Of a stretch of 64,000 bases of DNA, positions 13,406 to 26,410 are shown in pieces. Under the pieces are notes generated by a model. It was not told where the DNA came from and did not search any database. It was given only the letters and a program-made list of their open reading frames with translations. The translations under genes were made by a program, and so were the position numbers. The stretch is from positions 78,269,367-78,333,366 of the forward strand of contig CM056580.1 of assembly GCA_029721435.1 (NCBI GenBank). The letters are read 5' to 3'. The first letter of the stretch is position 1, and every line of letters starts with the position of its first letter. The DNA is from Gymnothorax reevesii. Taxonomy: Eukaryota; Chordata; Actinopteri; Anguilliformes; Muraenidae.

Positions 13406-13687
13406 TCCTTCATGTAATCAGCCGTTTTTTTGCAATAAAAACATTTGCAATAGGCCAATAGTAAGCAACAATAAGAATACAGTAAGTAATCTTCAGGGCA
13501 TCCATACCCATTTGTGAAATAATGCAGCTAAAAGGGTAAACTGTCATGATAAACATGAACAGAGCAACTGCGAAAAAATTCACACCTTGCTCAGATTCTG
13601 AGACTGCAATCACTGGCTCCTCAGGATCGACACTAAAAGCCAATGAGCTGGCCTAGATGATAGTTCACCTATTGACTACCAGTTACC

Positions 13688-14225
13688 AGCGCCGTAGATT
13701 TAACTGGGAGTTGGTGGGGACGGAGACACGGCCTTTATGACAATTAGTCCTGGCCAGTTCTCAATCATTTTCCTTCATCGACGCGTTTTCCAATTATCGT
13801 AATTGGCAACTGAAGACACAGATCCTCTCCATATGCGATCTAACAGCATCCAGCGATGATACGGTGGGGTAAATTAAGCTCAGAAAATTAATTTACTGCT
13901 TGCTTGTGAGTCCACAGGTAAGCAATTATGAATAACGTTGATTTAAACACAGCAAATACGCATCCTGATGACCGATTGCCGTCTTACATGAGTGTTGATG
14001 CAACACTGAACTTTTTGCAGTCCATAATGAACAGGTGCTGCTTTTTCTCTCCGACTAAAGAGTCAGGTTAAATCGCATATAGAGAGGAACCGTGTCTTCA
14101 GTTGCCGATTACGATAATTGGAAAAGGCGTCGATGAAGGAAAATGATTGATAACTGGCCAAGACTAATTGTCATAAAGGCCGTGTCTCCGTTCCCACCAA
14201 CTCCCAGTTAAATCTACGCCCCTGC
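13688..14225. mobile_element. Foldback MITE, about 538 bp, with long arms
   Basis: Arms of about 160 bp (13688-13850 and 14063-14225) are inverted copies. Shared blocks are GTAGATTTAACTGGGAGTTG, CACGGCCTTTATGACAATTAGT, CAATCATTTTCCTTCATCGACG and AACTGAAGACAC. The inner ~200 bp are unique. The superfamily is not clear. Confidence 0.8.
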
Positions 14226-16021
14226 TCGAAATAGTTGCGGTGCGTGGTATTTACGTTGTACAAGGCCGTTGGAATCACGGGCCTGATAACAATAAATGAA
14301 GAAAAAAGGAAATTAAATGGTAGAAAAAATATGAGCAAACGTTAAGAGTCATCATCGATGAAACCAGATTTCACGTTCCTCACATTCTGGAATTGGCAGG
14401 CAAGGCGCCTCAGAAAACGCGGTCACTACGGAGGCCAGTGGTCGTTACTGTGCCAAAAAATCAAAGAATTATTGACACGGTTACATTCTAACATATAATA
14501 AGAGGGATAGCGCTTGAAACAACTGAAATAAAAACAGGAATTGAGGCGATTCCAGCTGTCGTTAACATTAAATGGCTCAGTAGCATTAATTCAAGGCATT
14601 GTGGTTACTGTTACTGCTATACACGCTGTTCATGACAGACCTCTCACTTCCACGTTTTACTTTGAACCGCCGCGATGATTGCAACGGTAGATGGAAATGT
14701 ACATGAGCTACATTATTCTGTTGAAATTGGTGGCTTCAATTACATTATAATATAATCATTTAACTAGTTAAATTGCTAGCTTGCTCTCAATATCAAATTT
14801 ATTCTCACCTGTCAGTGCACCCAGGTAGCATCAAATGGACACTGGCCGTGGCAGTATTCCGCCTGTCCAGCGTTCTGGGTTGTCAGTCTTTTATTACAGG
14901 AATACACCCGAGCTTATTTCGGCGAAGTGTCGAAACCCTACGCATTTGAAAGCTGCTCCATCGTATTAAGCAGCCAGTATTTTCCACTATGCACCCTCTT
15001 CTTCAAAAAGCGCATTGACATTCGGAGTTGGCAGTGGACGGTACTGCGCAAACTCCAGCAAATGCGTGACGTAAACTCAACCCAACCCCGCCTTCTACGG
15101 AAACCATAGCCAACCAATGACTTTGGCTGTCGTGATGAAAGCATGTCTGTCACCAGGTTTTCAATCTGTGCATGGGACATGTATGTTCTGTAAGACCATC
15201 TCCTCCCTCGGTCGTTTTCACTCTTCATGTCTCCGGCCATATTTTCAAACAAAAGATGGCGTCTCCCCATATTTCGCATGTGACTGCGTTTGCACTACTC
15301 CGTATTACCCTCTAGCGTCATTTCTCATCATTGCACCGTTACTTAATTGACCTATATTTGCATTCACTTCCTTCGCAAACCCTGACATGAGTAAAATGCC
15401 GCGCTGTCACACCATATTACACGCACCATATAAAAAAATTACGTTGCTAATGGAGAATATTAAAATACCTTTACAAGGTTGTAATGTGAAAAGTGTGAAT
15501 TATGTAGCTGCCTTTTCGTTTGTAAGTATAGCCTGTTGGCTACCCGCATGCTACACTCACTTTTTTTGCCATGTTGTGCTGTTTGGCTTTCAAATTGTTA
15601 AGGGGTCACTGTGATTTAATGGCAATCTTTATATAAATCATTTGGGGAAATGCTTTTCAATATTAGTCTTTATCTCAATCAAAATTAAAATATGCTACAA
15701 CTAAAGTGATGTTATTGCCTCTGTATAGAGCTCTGTGGTACATTTAGCAATTGTATTGGAATTCATTTATGGAGGAAAAATGTTTCTGATTTAAAAAGAT
15801 CACAGTGAAAACATCGGTTGCACAATGTTTTTCTTGAAAAATTGAAATTCGACAAGATTTTCATGATGACTGATGTTCGTTGATTTGAGCTAAAAGACAT
15901 GAATAGAACCAGATCTAGTCATTATCATCTCTGGTAATGAAATACACTGAAAAGATTGAAGAGCAGATACTTTGTCAAAGTTCACACTGTTATTTATGTG
16001 TATTTGTGAGTCAGAATCATG

Positions 16022-16022
<1 letters not shown>
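14226..16022. other. No gene recognised
   Basis: Short overlapping frames at 14927-15350 on both strands have no recognisable domain. Nothing repeat-like was defined. Confidence 0.35.

Positions 16023-16056
<34 letters not shown>
16023..16056 (+). repeat. (TC)n/(TA)n microsatellite
   Basis: About 11 TC units are followed by a TA run that abuts the left end of the Tc1-like element starting at 16057. Confidence 0.9.
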
Positions 16057-17806
<1,750 letters not shown>

Positions 17807-17811
17807 GAGAG

Positions 17812-18187
17812 AGAGCCTTTTGCCATCTTTACTTCTGAGAGACTCCGCATCTCTAAGACATCCCTTTTATAGCCAATCATGTTACACACCTGATGCCAGT
17901 TAACTTAAGTACTTGCTAAATATTCTTTCAGCTGATTATCTAATATATTAATTGCTTTTCAGCCTTTTTTTGCCTGTATCCCAACTTTTTTGAGAGCTGT
18001 TGCAGCCAGAAAATTTGAAATAAGCTCATTTTGTGGTTGAAAATGTAAAATGTCACAGTTTCAACATTTGAAATGTAATCCATGTTCTATTGTAAATAAA
18101 ATATTGGCTCATGTGATCTGAAAGTCATTGCATTTTGATTTTATTCACAATTTACACTTCCTCCCAACTATTTCAGAATTGGGGTTG
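17812..18187 (-). mobile_element. Truncated end of a second Tc1-like family
   Basis: This segment is the inverted copy of the left ~370 bp of the element at 39321-40928. It shares the text around GCCATCTTTACTTCTGAGAG, the inverted-repeat arm and the end CCCAACTATTTCAGAATTGG followed by GGGTTG and TA. The rest of the element is missing, so the (TG)n tract and the 16057 element now abut it. Confidence 0.82.
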
Positions 18188-18359
18188 TATATTTTTGGCA
18201 GGATTCATTGGTTTTTCGTAATGCAGTAGACCAATTAAGGTTAAAAAACAGGCTATTTTTAACATAAATATGTTTTTAAAAAATGCAGTTTTTATACATC
18301 TAAAATAAGAATAGAAGATATGATTTGTGATGTCCCAGGTATTTTTTCATGGTAATATA

Positions 18360-19880
18360 CAGTGCTGTGAAAAAACATTTGGGCCCTTCCTGATTTCCTG
18401 ATTTTGTCACACTGAAATGTTTCAGATCATCAAACAAATTTTAATATTAGACAAAGATAACCCCAGTAAATACAAAATGCAGTTTTTAAATGATGATTTC
18501 ATTTATTGAGGGAAAAAGCTATCCAAACCTACCAGGGCCTGTGTGAAAAAGTAATTACCCCCGAAACCTAATAACTGGTTGTGCCATCCTTGGCAACAAC
18601 TGCAATCAAGCTTTTGCGATAACTGGCAATGAGTCTTTCACATCGCTATGGAAGAATTTTGGCCTTATTTGCAGAATTATTTTAATTCAGCCACATTGGA
18701 GAATTTTCAAGAATGAACAGCCTGGTTAAGGTCATGCCACAGAATCTCAATCGGACTTTGACTAGCTACTCGAAAACCTTCATTTTCTTTTCTTTTTTTT
18801 AAAAGCCATTCAGAGGTGGACTTGCTGGTGTGTTTTGGATCATTTTCCTGCTGCATAATCCAAATGCGCTTGAGCTTGAGGTCAATTACGGCAAAGTGTC
18901 CAGGTCCTGAAGCAGCAAGGCAGCCCCAGACCATCACACCCCCACCACCATGTTTGACTGTTGGTATGATGTTCTTTTTATGAAATGCTGTGTTAGTTTT
19001 ACAAAAGATATAACGGGACACGCACCCTCTGAAAAGTTCAACCTTTGTCGCGTCAGTCCACAAAATATTTTCTCAAAAGTCTTGGAGATCTTTAGGATGT
19101 TTTTTGGCAAATTTGAGGCAAGCCTTTTTGTTCTTTTTGGTCAGCAGTGGTTTTCACCTTGGAACTCTATAGTGGACACCATTTTTGCCCAGTGTCTTTC
19201 TTATTGTTGAGTCATGAGCACTGACTTTAACGGAGGCAAGTGAGGCCTGTAGTTCTTTAGATGTTGTTCTGGGTTCTTTTGTGACCTCCTGGTTGAATTG
19301 TCAATGCGCTCTTGGAGTAATTTTAGTAGGTCGGCCACTCCTGGGAAGGTTCACCACTGTTCCAAGTTTTCTCCATTTATGGACAATGGCTCTCCCCGTG
19401 GTTCACTGGAGTACCAAAGCCTTGGAAATGGCTCCGTATCACTTTCTAGACTGATGGATGTCAATGACTTTTTTTCCTCATCTATTCTTGAATTTCTTTA
19501 GATCGCAGCATGGTGTGTTGCTTTTTGAGATCTTTTAGCCTACTTCACTTTGTCAGACAGGTTCTATTTAAGAGATTGGTTGATTCAACAGGTCTGGCAG
19601 TTGTCAGTCCTGGGTGTGGCTAGTGAAATTGAACCCAAAAAATGTGGTGAATCACAGTTGATTTATGATTTAACAAGGGGGTGTAAGTACTTTTTTACAT
19701 AGGGGCAGGTAGGTTTGGATAGCTTTTCTCCCTTAATAAATGAAATCCTCATTTAAAAACTGCATTTTGTATTTACTTGGGTTATCTTTGTCAAATCTTA
19801 AAATTTGTTTCATGAACTGAAACATTTAAGTGTGACAAATATGCAGTCAGGAAGGAGGCAAATACTTTTCCACAGCACTG
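18360..19880 (-). mobile_element. Tc1-like transposon, 1.52 kb, third family
   Basis: The ends CAGTGCTGTGAAAAAACATT (from 18360) and CTTTTCCACAGCACTG (to 19880) are inverted and flanked by TA on both sides. Inner arms also pair, for example AACTGCATTTTGTATTTACT near 19760 with the complement at about 18470. The interior encodes a degraded transposase on the minus strand. Confidence 0.88.
18710..19520 (-). pseudogene. Degraded Tc1-like transposase
   Basis: The frame 18707-19063 (minus) keeps H-G-G-G-G-V-M-V-W-G-C, N-D-P-K-H-T-S-K-S-T-S-E-W-L and S-P-I-E-I-L-W-H-D-L. The second catalytic Asp is Glu (Q-Q-E-N-D) and several residues are deleted between it and the last Glu. N-terminal remnants in other frames extend to about 19520. 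Not functional. Confidence 0.8.
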
Positions 19881-19889
19881 TACGTCTTC

Positions 19890-20380
19890 TAACAATAAAA
19901 TAGGAAGTGAGGTAACTTGGGACTCCATATTTCAGAATCCTGTAAACCATGTTCAGCTGGATCTGAAGTGCTCTATCTTCAACTGGAAGCCTCTAACCTG
20001 TTGGAACTGAGTTTTACCCACATGGCTCCTGTAATCCAGCCCCAGCACATCTCTCACCAATTTGTTTTGTGCAGCTTGAAGTCTTTGTTTCAGAGCTTTA
20101 CTTAAGTACCATGAACTAATGATAACATAATCCAAGTAGCACTAGACCTGGCAGGAGGCCATCATTTTCAAGGTCCTATAACCCGTAATCTGGCTTTCCT
20201 GGCCCAGTACCTTGTTCTGGTATTTACCTTACCCAAAATCTTGAAGGCTTTAGAGGGACCCTAACCTTTGCTTTGAAACTTACAAAACTGACTCAGTCTT
20301 ATCTAAAGTTGGTAAAGTCTGTTGTCAGATAACCAAGTCATTAGTCTACCCAACTTCTACCCAAGTCATCAACTAGTATT
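19890..20380 (-). pseudogene. LINE reverse-transcriptase C-terminal remnant (L2/Rex-like)
   Basis: The minus-strand translation at 19953-20135 reads L-K-Q-R-L-Q-A-A-Q-N-K-L-V-R-D-V-L-G-L and then a short F-x-x-V-x-G-F-x-L-K-I-E stretch. This matches the segment after the RT domain of fish L2/Rex-type LINEs. It is probably the downstream half of the LINE at 23640-24070. Confidence 0.62.
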
Positions 20381-21582
20381 TCCTGTATTCTATCTTCCTC
20401 TTTATCTGATACCAGGCCTGCTGAGCATATAGAAACATAGTATTAGTACAGGCCACTTTGCAAGAGGAACAAGGCACCCAACACACTGCCCTGGGGCACT
20501 CCACAGGGAGTTGGCAGGGGTGGACTGGGGGAAAATTAGTGGCCTGGGAATTTGTACTTGACTGGCGCACTCCCAGGGGGCAGGGATGGGAAGGCAGTAG
20601 CCGGCTAAAAACATTTCTTGTTATTTGACAAAAAAGTATGCATTTTAACAACCGATTGGAGTATATTTTCCATAGAACATTGATATTATTACTTTCTGAG
20701 TTTATATAGCATCAATTAGCCTACAACAAAATAATTGTTGTGTATGTCTACCATACAAACCAAGTGGCTACACCTATGCATCTGTGATTTTAGCAGATGC
20801 TAACAGATCACCAAGACCCCCCCACCCCAAAGTTCTGAAACCAGGTTTAGTCAAAGATACCGTCCTCAACAGCTTGTAAAAACTTAGCAAAATGCTGTGA
20901 TGGTCTTTTTTTCAGAATGTTTCTAAAAGATGAGGCTTTAATGCTTCCAAAAAACTCCAAGTGTTGTGAAAATAGAAAGTTTTGTCCATGAAACACCATC
21001 ATACACATAATCCAAGTCACCATTAAGTTTAATTTATTACATGTGAGTTAATTTACTACTCTATAGGTAGGGGTTGGGTGCATGATGTCCAAAAACAAAC
21101 AATCCTTCTTCTATTAAAGATCCAATTTATCCCAAAGATGTCTTGAAATAAATGAAATACAGTTGGGGCCGCTTACAATTTTTCAATATGACCATTGCAT
21201 TATTTGGATTGATTCCTAGCCTTTTTTTTAAATTACATTGCATGCCTTACCGACTCGAAAGGACATAGAATGGCCCCACTAGCTTCAGAGCCGCAGAACT
21301 TGCTGGTTTAAAGTTTAATGACATGGGATTCTGAACGTCAAAACAGGGTTTTGAAATGGAAAATTTGGAAAGTCTTCCTGTATCGCAGGAGAGTTTTAAT
21401 TTCATACCGTAAAACACGGAATCAATATGCATCAAATTGTGGGCCAGTAACTCCTGTCCATCAGTGGGGTATTCCCCTGGGAATTGGTATGGCCCTTGAT
21501 AACTGCCCACCAACCTCAACCTGTTGAACCACCAAATATGAAGCAATCCAGCTTCAAACTGTCCTGTCCGTACCAAGAACCT
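20381..21582. other. No gene recognised
   Basis: A 109-codon minus-strand frame at 21247-21576 has no recognisable domain. Some of this sequence may belong to the split LINE on either side, but I could not align it by eye. Confidence 0.35.
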
Positions 21583-21586
21583 TTAA

Positions 21587-23547
21587 CCCCTTTCTGCAGA
21601 TGTAGATGCCCGCGTCTATAGACCTGCAAATTGGAAGTACGCTGTTACTGTACTCGATCACTACATAGCACCCCCGGATCAGTTATTGAATGTTCACAAG
21701 CAAGCAGACCTCGAACGCGGTTCTGAATACGGTGAAGTTCACTCCACTCCCTGTTTTTCGAGAGCTGCATGAATAAAACTCCTCAGCTAAGCCTGATGTG
21801 CAAACTGGTCAGTATCCTTGCCCATAGTGTCGATTCAGCAGTTTGAAAAAACGATATCTTGACACAGAAAAAATCGTTATCCTTTGTAGCAACCAGTTTA
21901 GCCACAGTGAGCTAACAGTATTCCATTTAGTAGTTCATAAAAATCAGTTTTCTGAGGCAAAAAAATCGAAATGGTATTAATTCTCTCACATTCTATTGCC
22001 TATTACAGTTGTCCCATACAAAAAAAAAATTGTAGCTCCCTACCGTGGATTTACGCGTAGATTCCTTCATTGCCAAATCCAGCGCTTCCTTATATCCACC
22101 CGAGTACTGGCGTTGATAGCCAATCACTCAACCATACACTCAAGCTCTTCTGCGTAATTGTAGAGTTACACTTCATGGCCTCCTGAAGTTTCCCTGATAA
22201 CAATGTATTGAATGGCTCGTTTCTTATCCAATTCCCGAGTGTTTAAACATTTTAGAGTAAGTGAAACACATTGATTGGACAAACACAGAGCATACAAACC
22301 AATGCGTATCAGCATGCGCTGTTGTATCCTGTCTACGTTATGCACATTACGCGGCTAAAATAGACGGGATTTATAGAAAGTCGGTTCGCAAAACTGGCCT
22401 TGAAGTGTTCAGTTACAATACAGGATTTAAATGAGAACGATATGCTCTATTGGAATTATTTCGAATGAAACAGGGCCGGAGGGTTCTTGTTACTGGATAC
22501 ATCGCTCTCTATTTTATACAGTCAATGTCTCTGGAGGAGGGATTCACGAAAAAGGTCAGGCTGCTATTTTTGTTTGTTTTTTTTTCTGTTTCGGAATGTA
22601 TATGTACTCAACTAAGTCGAATGTCGAGGTTTTTTTCCTGTTTAAAACGCGAACTGCCCGTGCATTTTGGTGTGGACCCCCGGTACGTTCATTGCACGTT
22701 TCTTTTGAATCGGGAGACGCAATGGATTTGATATTCCCTGAAAGTGGAGTGTCTGTTCAGTTAAAATAAGGTATATTTCAGAATTCAGATATTACTGTGT
22801 TAGTGAGGTGTACTTGCTCCTTATAAGTGTTGAAATGGGTTCGTGAGCTTTGAAGAGGGGACTGGTAGCTTTCATTACAGGGTGAATGTTCTGACCGTTT
22901 AATTAGCAGTTTATTCAATGCGTGTTTGTGCTGGCTTTGAAGAAAAATGGCCAAAACTCTAAACTTTATTATGGAGAAAAGGCAAGTTCATATTTGGAGA
23001 GGTTACTGGTGACCATTGGTATTCAACTGCACTGATATTGATAAATTCATACTAAACTCAACCAGAAAATCATTCGTTCATATTAAATTTCATGCCTTAA
23101 AGATTTAATTGTGTTAAATACATGATTTTTTAATGATTTGACAGCAAATCATTTTGAGACTTTGGGGAGTCACTTGGGTAGCTGTATAATTTGGCTAATA
23201 GCATGTAGGTAATCTAGAATGTAATTTTGAAGATGAATTCTACTTGTGCTCAAGGAGTTTATGATACCATAAATGTATAGTTTTAAGCCCCAGCAGTTTT
23301 TCAATCGTCAGAATTATTTTTTTTGCAATTTCAATGGTGAATTCTCATGAAGATTTTTTATGTTTGCTGCTCATTTTCTCTACCAAAATCATGAAAATAA
23401 ACTGAAATACAATGTAATTCTAAATGCTGTAAGTGTCTTTCCTGAATTGAGCCACATTTTTCCTCTTTGTGAAGCTTAAATCTTGAATTATACAGCATTA
23501 AAGTGGGTAACCCATAAATAGCCAAATTTGGCTTCTGCACAAAGGGG
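21587..23547. mobile_element. TTAA-flanked non-autonomous transposon, 1.96 kb (piggyBac-like or Kolobok-like)
   Basis: TTAA at 21583-21586 precedes CCCCTTTCTGCAGA, and the far end reads TCTGCACAAAGGGG followed by TTAA at 23548-23551. The termini are inverted copies with one mismatch. A related copy lies at 60747-62126, sharing GAGCTGCATGAAT, AAACTCCTCAGCTAAGCC and long internal blocks. Open frames inside (22431-22769) show no transposase motif. Confidence 0.8.
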
Positions 23548-23639
23548 TTAACTTGGTGAGAAGAATCTGGTGATTTACTATGTGAGAGGCCTTTCGAAGG
23601 CCCAGAAGCACCAGACAGCACATTTTACAGCATCTATTT

Positions 23640-24070
23640 CCCTCATTATAAAATCTGCGAGATTGTGAAACATTAAAGACAGGCCTCTATGGAACAAGAC
23701 TTTCCAATACCGGATTAGAACTCTTAAAATTACTTATGGCTGCAAATGTATTCATAGGTTTGGCCATGCACAATTTTCTCAAAAACCTTGGACATTACAC
23801 TTAAAATTGAAACTGGCCTATAGTTACTGTGTCTGATTTACTCCCCTTTTTGTAAATTGGGGTCACTTTCGCATGTTTACATTTTTTAAGTACTTCGCCT
23901 TGGCCCTGAAAAAGATTTATAATACTTGTAATATATGGGGCAATGACGGCAGCCACATCCTTAAGGAATGTGGCAGCTATGCCATCAAGACCAGCGGCCC
24001 TATTGATGGTAAACTCCTCAGCATCTTGGCCACATTTTCAGCAGTGGCCTTGTGAATAGGTGCTGTTGAA
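23640..24070 (-). pseudogene. LINE reverse-transcriptase remnant (L2/Rex-like)
   Basis: The complement reads A-A-G-L-D-G-I-A-A-x-F-L-K-D-V-A, then V-I-A-P-Y-I-T-S-I-I-N-L, and V-T-P-I-Y-K-K-G, then S-K-V-F-E-K-I. These are RT fingers/palm motifs of L2/Rex-type non-LTR elements. Stops and frame changes are present. It lies upstream, on the minus strand, of the 19890-20380 fragment, with the TTAA element between. Confidence 0.68.
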
Positions 24071-24768
24071 TTACAGGGAAATAGATGTAAAATTATGTTC
24101 AAGGTCTATACATATTCCATTTGATGTAATTCCTTGGCCATAACAACATGGCATCCTGGGTTTGAATATTTCCCTCAACATCAGTGTAATGTAGCTTCCG
24201 TGAAGCGTTGCAACCAGTAGATACAGAATATATATGCGTCAACGTCCAATAAAAAAAAATGCTTTTTCTGACTTTAAACCTGTTGAAGGGAAAACTTAAT
24301 TAACAGTTACAGTTTAAAGGGTTAAACCATTGCCTTTTAGAGTCTACTTGATCTCAAAGAAGTGTATTTACTGCCCTCCACTGGGTAAATACAGCAGGTA
24401 CCACTGCTGTATTTCATATACGCAGATGCTGCGCGATCCATTGTTATGCAGAAACGTTAAAATTAGTCTTTCAGTCAGTTTGTGGTATTTTAGGTATTTT
24501 AAGTTTTCAAAGCAACTGGTGAAACAACTAACTCTAACATCCTGAAAACAGTGTCTGTCTTTTCTCGTATATGATATGCTGATTATATAGTGCTTTATAC
24601 TTCTGTTTCTTCATTGAATGAGGCATTATCTGCATTACAAAGAGCCCTTGTTTCATTTCAGAACTTACTTCTAGAGCTCAAATTAGTTTAAATGTGGCAA
24701 AAAAAATGTATGCACTTCTCTAGACCAGGTTCTATGAAGGACTGTTCATTTTTAATTCGCTCCATGGA

Positions 24769-25565
24769 CGTGATGGTTCTGCCCTGCAGTCCCTCCCCCC
24801 TCCTGTTGTCTTCGCCTCCACTTCAACAAGCCACACCTGTTGCTCATGGAAGTGGAGGTGAAGGGAATAGTATTTAAGGCCAATTAAACTGCCAATTTGG
24901 CAGTGCAGCTGCATTCTGAGTGGAAAGCCCTGTCGTGTGTGTGCTGTTACTTCCCTCATGTGTTATTTTACTTCTTTAATTAAATATTTCTATAGTCTTT
25001 ACTCAGCCTGTGCGTTTGGCTCCCTTTCCAAGGTTTTGGGTCCATGGTCCGAGTGCCCAACGGCATGTTGTCCTCAGCCGTCGGGGCAAAGCTATGACAG
25101 AATGCAGCTGCCAGCATGGGGCCCAGCCAGGCTGAGTTTGAGGGGAGCAGCGGCAGCGTTTTTTGCGCTGGGCCCTGTTTTGGGAGCAGTGTTCCGGAGG
25201 ATGGCGCCGCTGTGTGTTCCTGAGGAGGACGCCGCCGTGTGTTCCGGAGGAGGACGCCGCCGTGTGTTCCGGAGGAGGGTGCCAGGTGCGGGCGCCATGC
25301 GTTCTGGTGGCAGGCGCCGTGTGTTCCTGGCACGCCAGGAGGCGTGTCTCGGGGGGAGGGTACTGTGATGGTTCTGCCCTGCAGTCCCTCCCCCCTCCTG
25401 CGGTCTTCGCCTCCACTTCAATGAGCCACACCTGATGCTCATTGAAGTGGAGGTGAAGGGAATGGATGGTATTTCATTCTGAGTGGAAAGCCCTGTCGTA
25501 CGTGTGCTGCTGTTTCCCTCATGAGTTATTTTACTTCCTTCAGCCGGCGGGGCAAAACCATGACA
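24769..25565 (+). mobile_element. LTR retrotransposon remnant with two LTRs and ~265 bp of interior
   Basis: Two copies of an LTR (24769-25099 and 25364-25565) both carry GATGGTTCTGCCCTGCAGTC and end in ATGACA. Relative to the first, the second lacks about 110 bp near its end and about 40 bp in the middle. A purine-rich tract (GGGGGGAGGG, about 25351-25360) sits just before the second LTR, as a polypurine tract should. The flanks ATGGA (24764-24768) and TTGGA (25566-25570) could be a 5-bp target duplication with one change. The interior holds about 3.5 copies of a 25-bp unit (25191-25280) and no gag-pol. Confidence 0.72.
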
Positions 25566-25744
25566 TTGGATTGATTTGAAATCGAGCGAGTGTCTTGTTA
25601 CAAATACTTTTGAATATTTATCGATGAAAAACTGTCTTTAAGTACACCTCGATGAACTTACAAAAACGTTAAGACACAAAATTGGGGTTTTTTTTTTTTT
25701 TAACAGAAATGGGTCTTGTTTTTCTCGAGATAATAGGAAGCTTT

Positions 25745-26410
25745 TAATTCAAACAACTTTCATGTCAGTGTCAGATTATGGTGACATCATCTATATGCAA
25801 GCTGTCCCAACGACCTTGAAAAAACTCGACACAGTCTATCACGTTGCACTTCGTTTTATTACGAGAGATCCTTTTAGAATGCATCATTGTTCTCTGTATA
25901 AAGCTGTGGGTTGGCCTACCAGGAGAAGGCAGCACTGGTTGACCTTCATTTATGAAGCAATCTTACACAGATTACCATGTTATATTACAACTTCTATTTC
26001 AAGGCGCAGTAGCAATTACCAGGGAGATCTCAGGACTGGTTGGTCTTAGAAGTCCCCAGAGTTAAAACAGAAGTTGGTAAAACAGCTTTAAGTTACTGTG
26101 ATCCTAAGACGTGGAACAATTTTCAAGAAACATTCAAATTGGGTAAATTAATATCATTAGTGAATTTCTAAAAGTGATAAAGGATTCAGAAGTTGGGGAC
26201 TGCATGTGTTTTGAATTATATTACTGCAATTTTCTCAGCCACATTGTATGCACTCCTGTATAATAATTTTATTGTTAGCTTTTTTATGATAATGTATTGC
26301 ATTGTATTCGGTTTAGTGTTTGTGTTGTTAACAGGGCACCATCGCAAAAGAGACTGAGGTCTCAATGGGTTCCCCTGCATAAATAAGGATTAAATTAAAA
26401 ATAAATATGT
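25745..26410 (+). pseudogene. 3' end of an L2-like LINE
   Basis: The frame at 25762-26049 reads D-Y-G-D-I-I-Y-M, then L-D-T-V-Y-H-V-A-L-R-F-I-T, and V-G-W-P, the C-terminal region of L2/Maui-like ORF2. A frame break follows near 26045. The 3' tail contains GAGACTGAGGTCTCAATGGG and ends in A-rich AAATAAATA-type sequence near 26410. The element is 5'-truncated, as is usual for LINE copies. Confidence 0.75.

Noticed and set aside
21247..21576. 109-codon minus-strand frame
   Set aside because: No recognisable motif, no splice or promoter support, and it lies between fragments of a split LINE.
25003..25442. Overlapping 110-140-codon frames on both strands
   Set aside because: They fall within the LTR pair and its 25-bp repeat array, are GC-driven and have no gag or pol motif.
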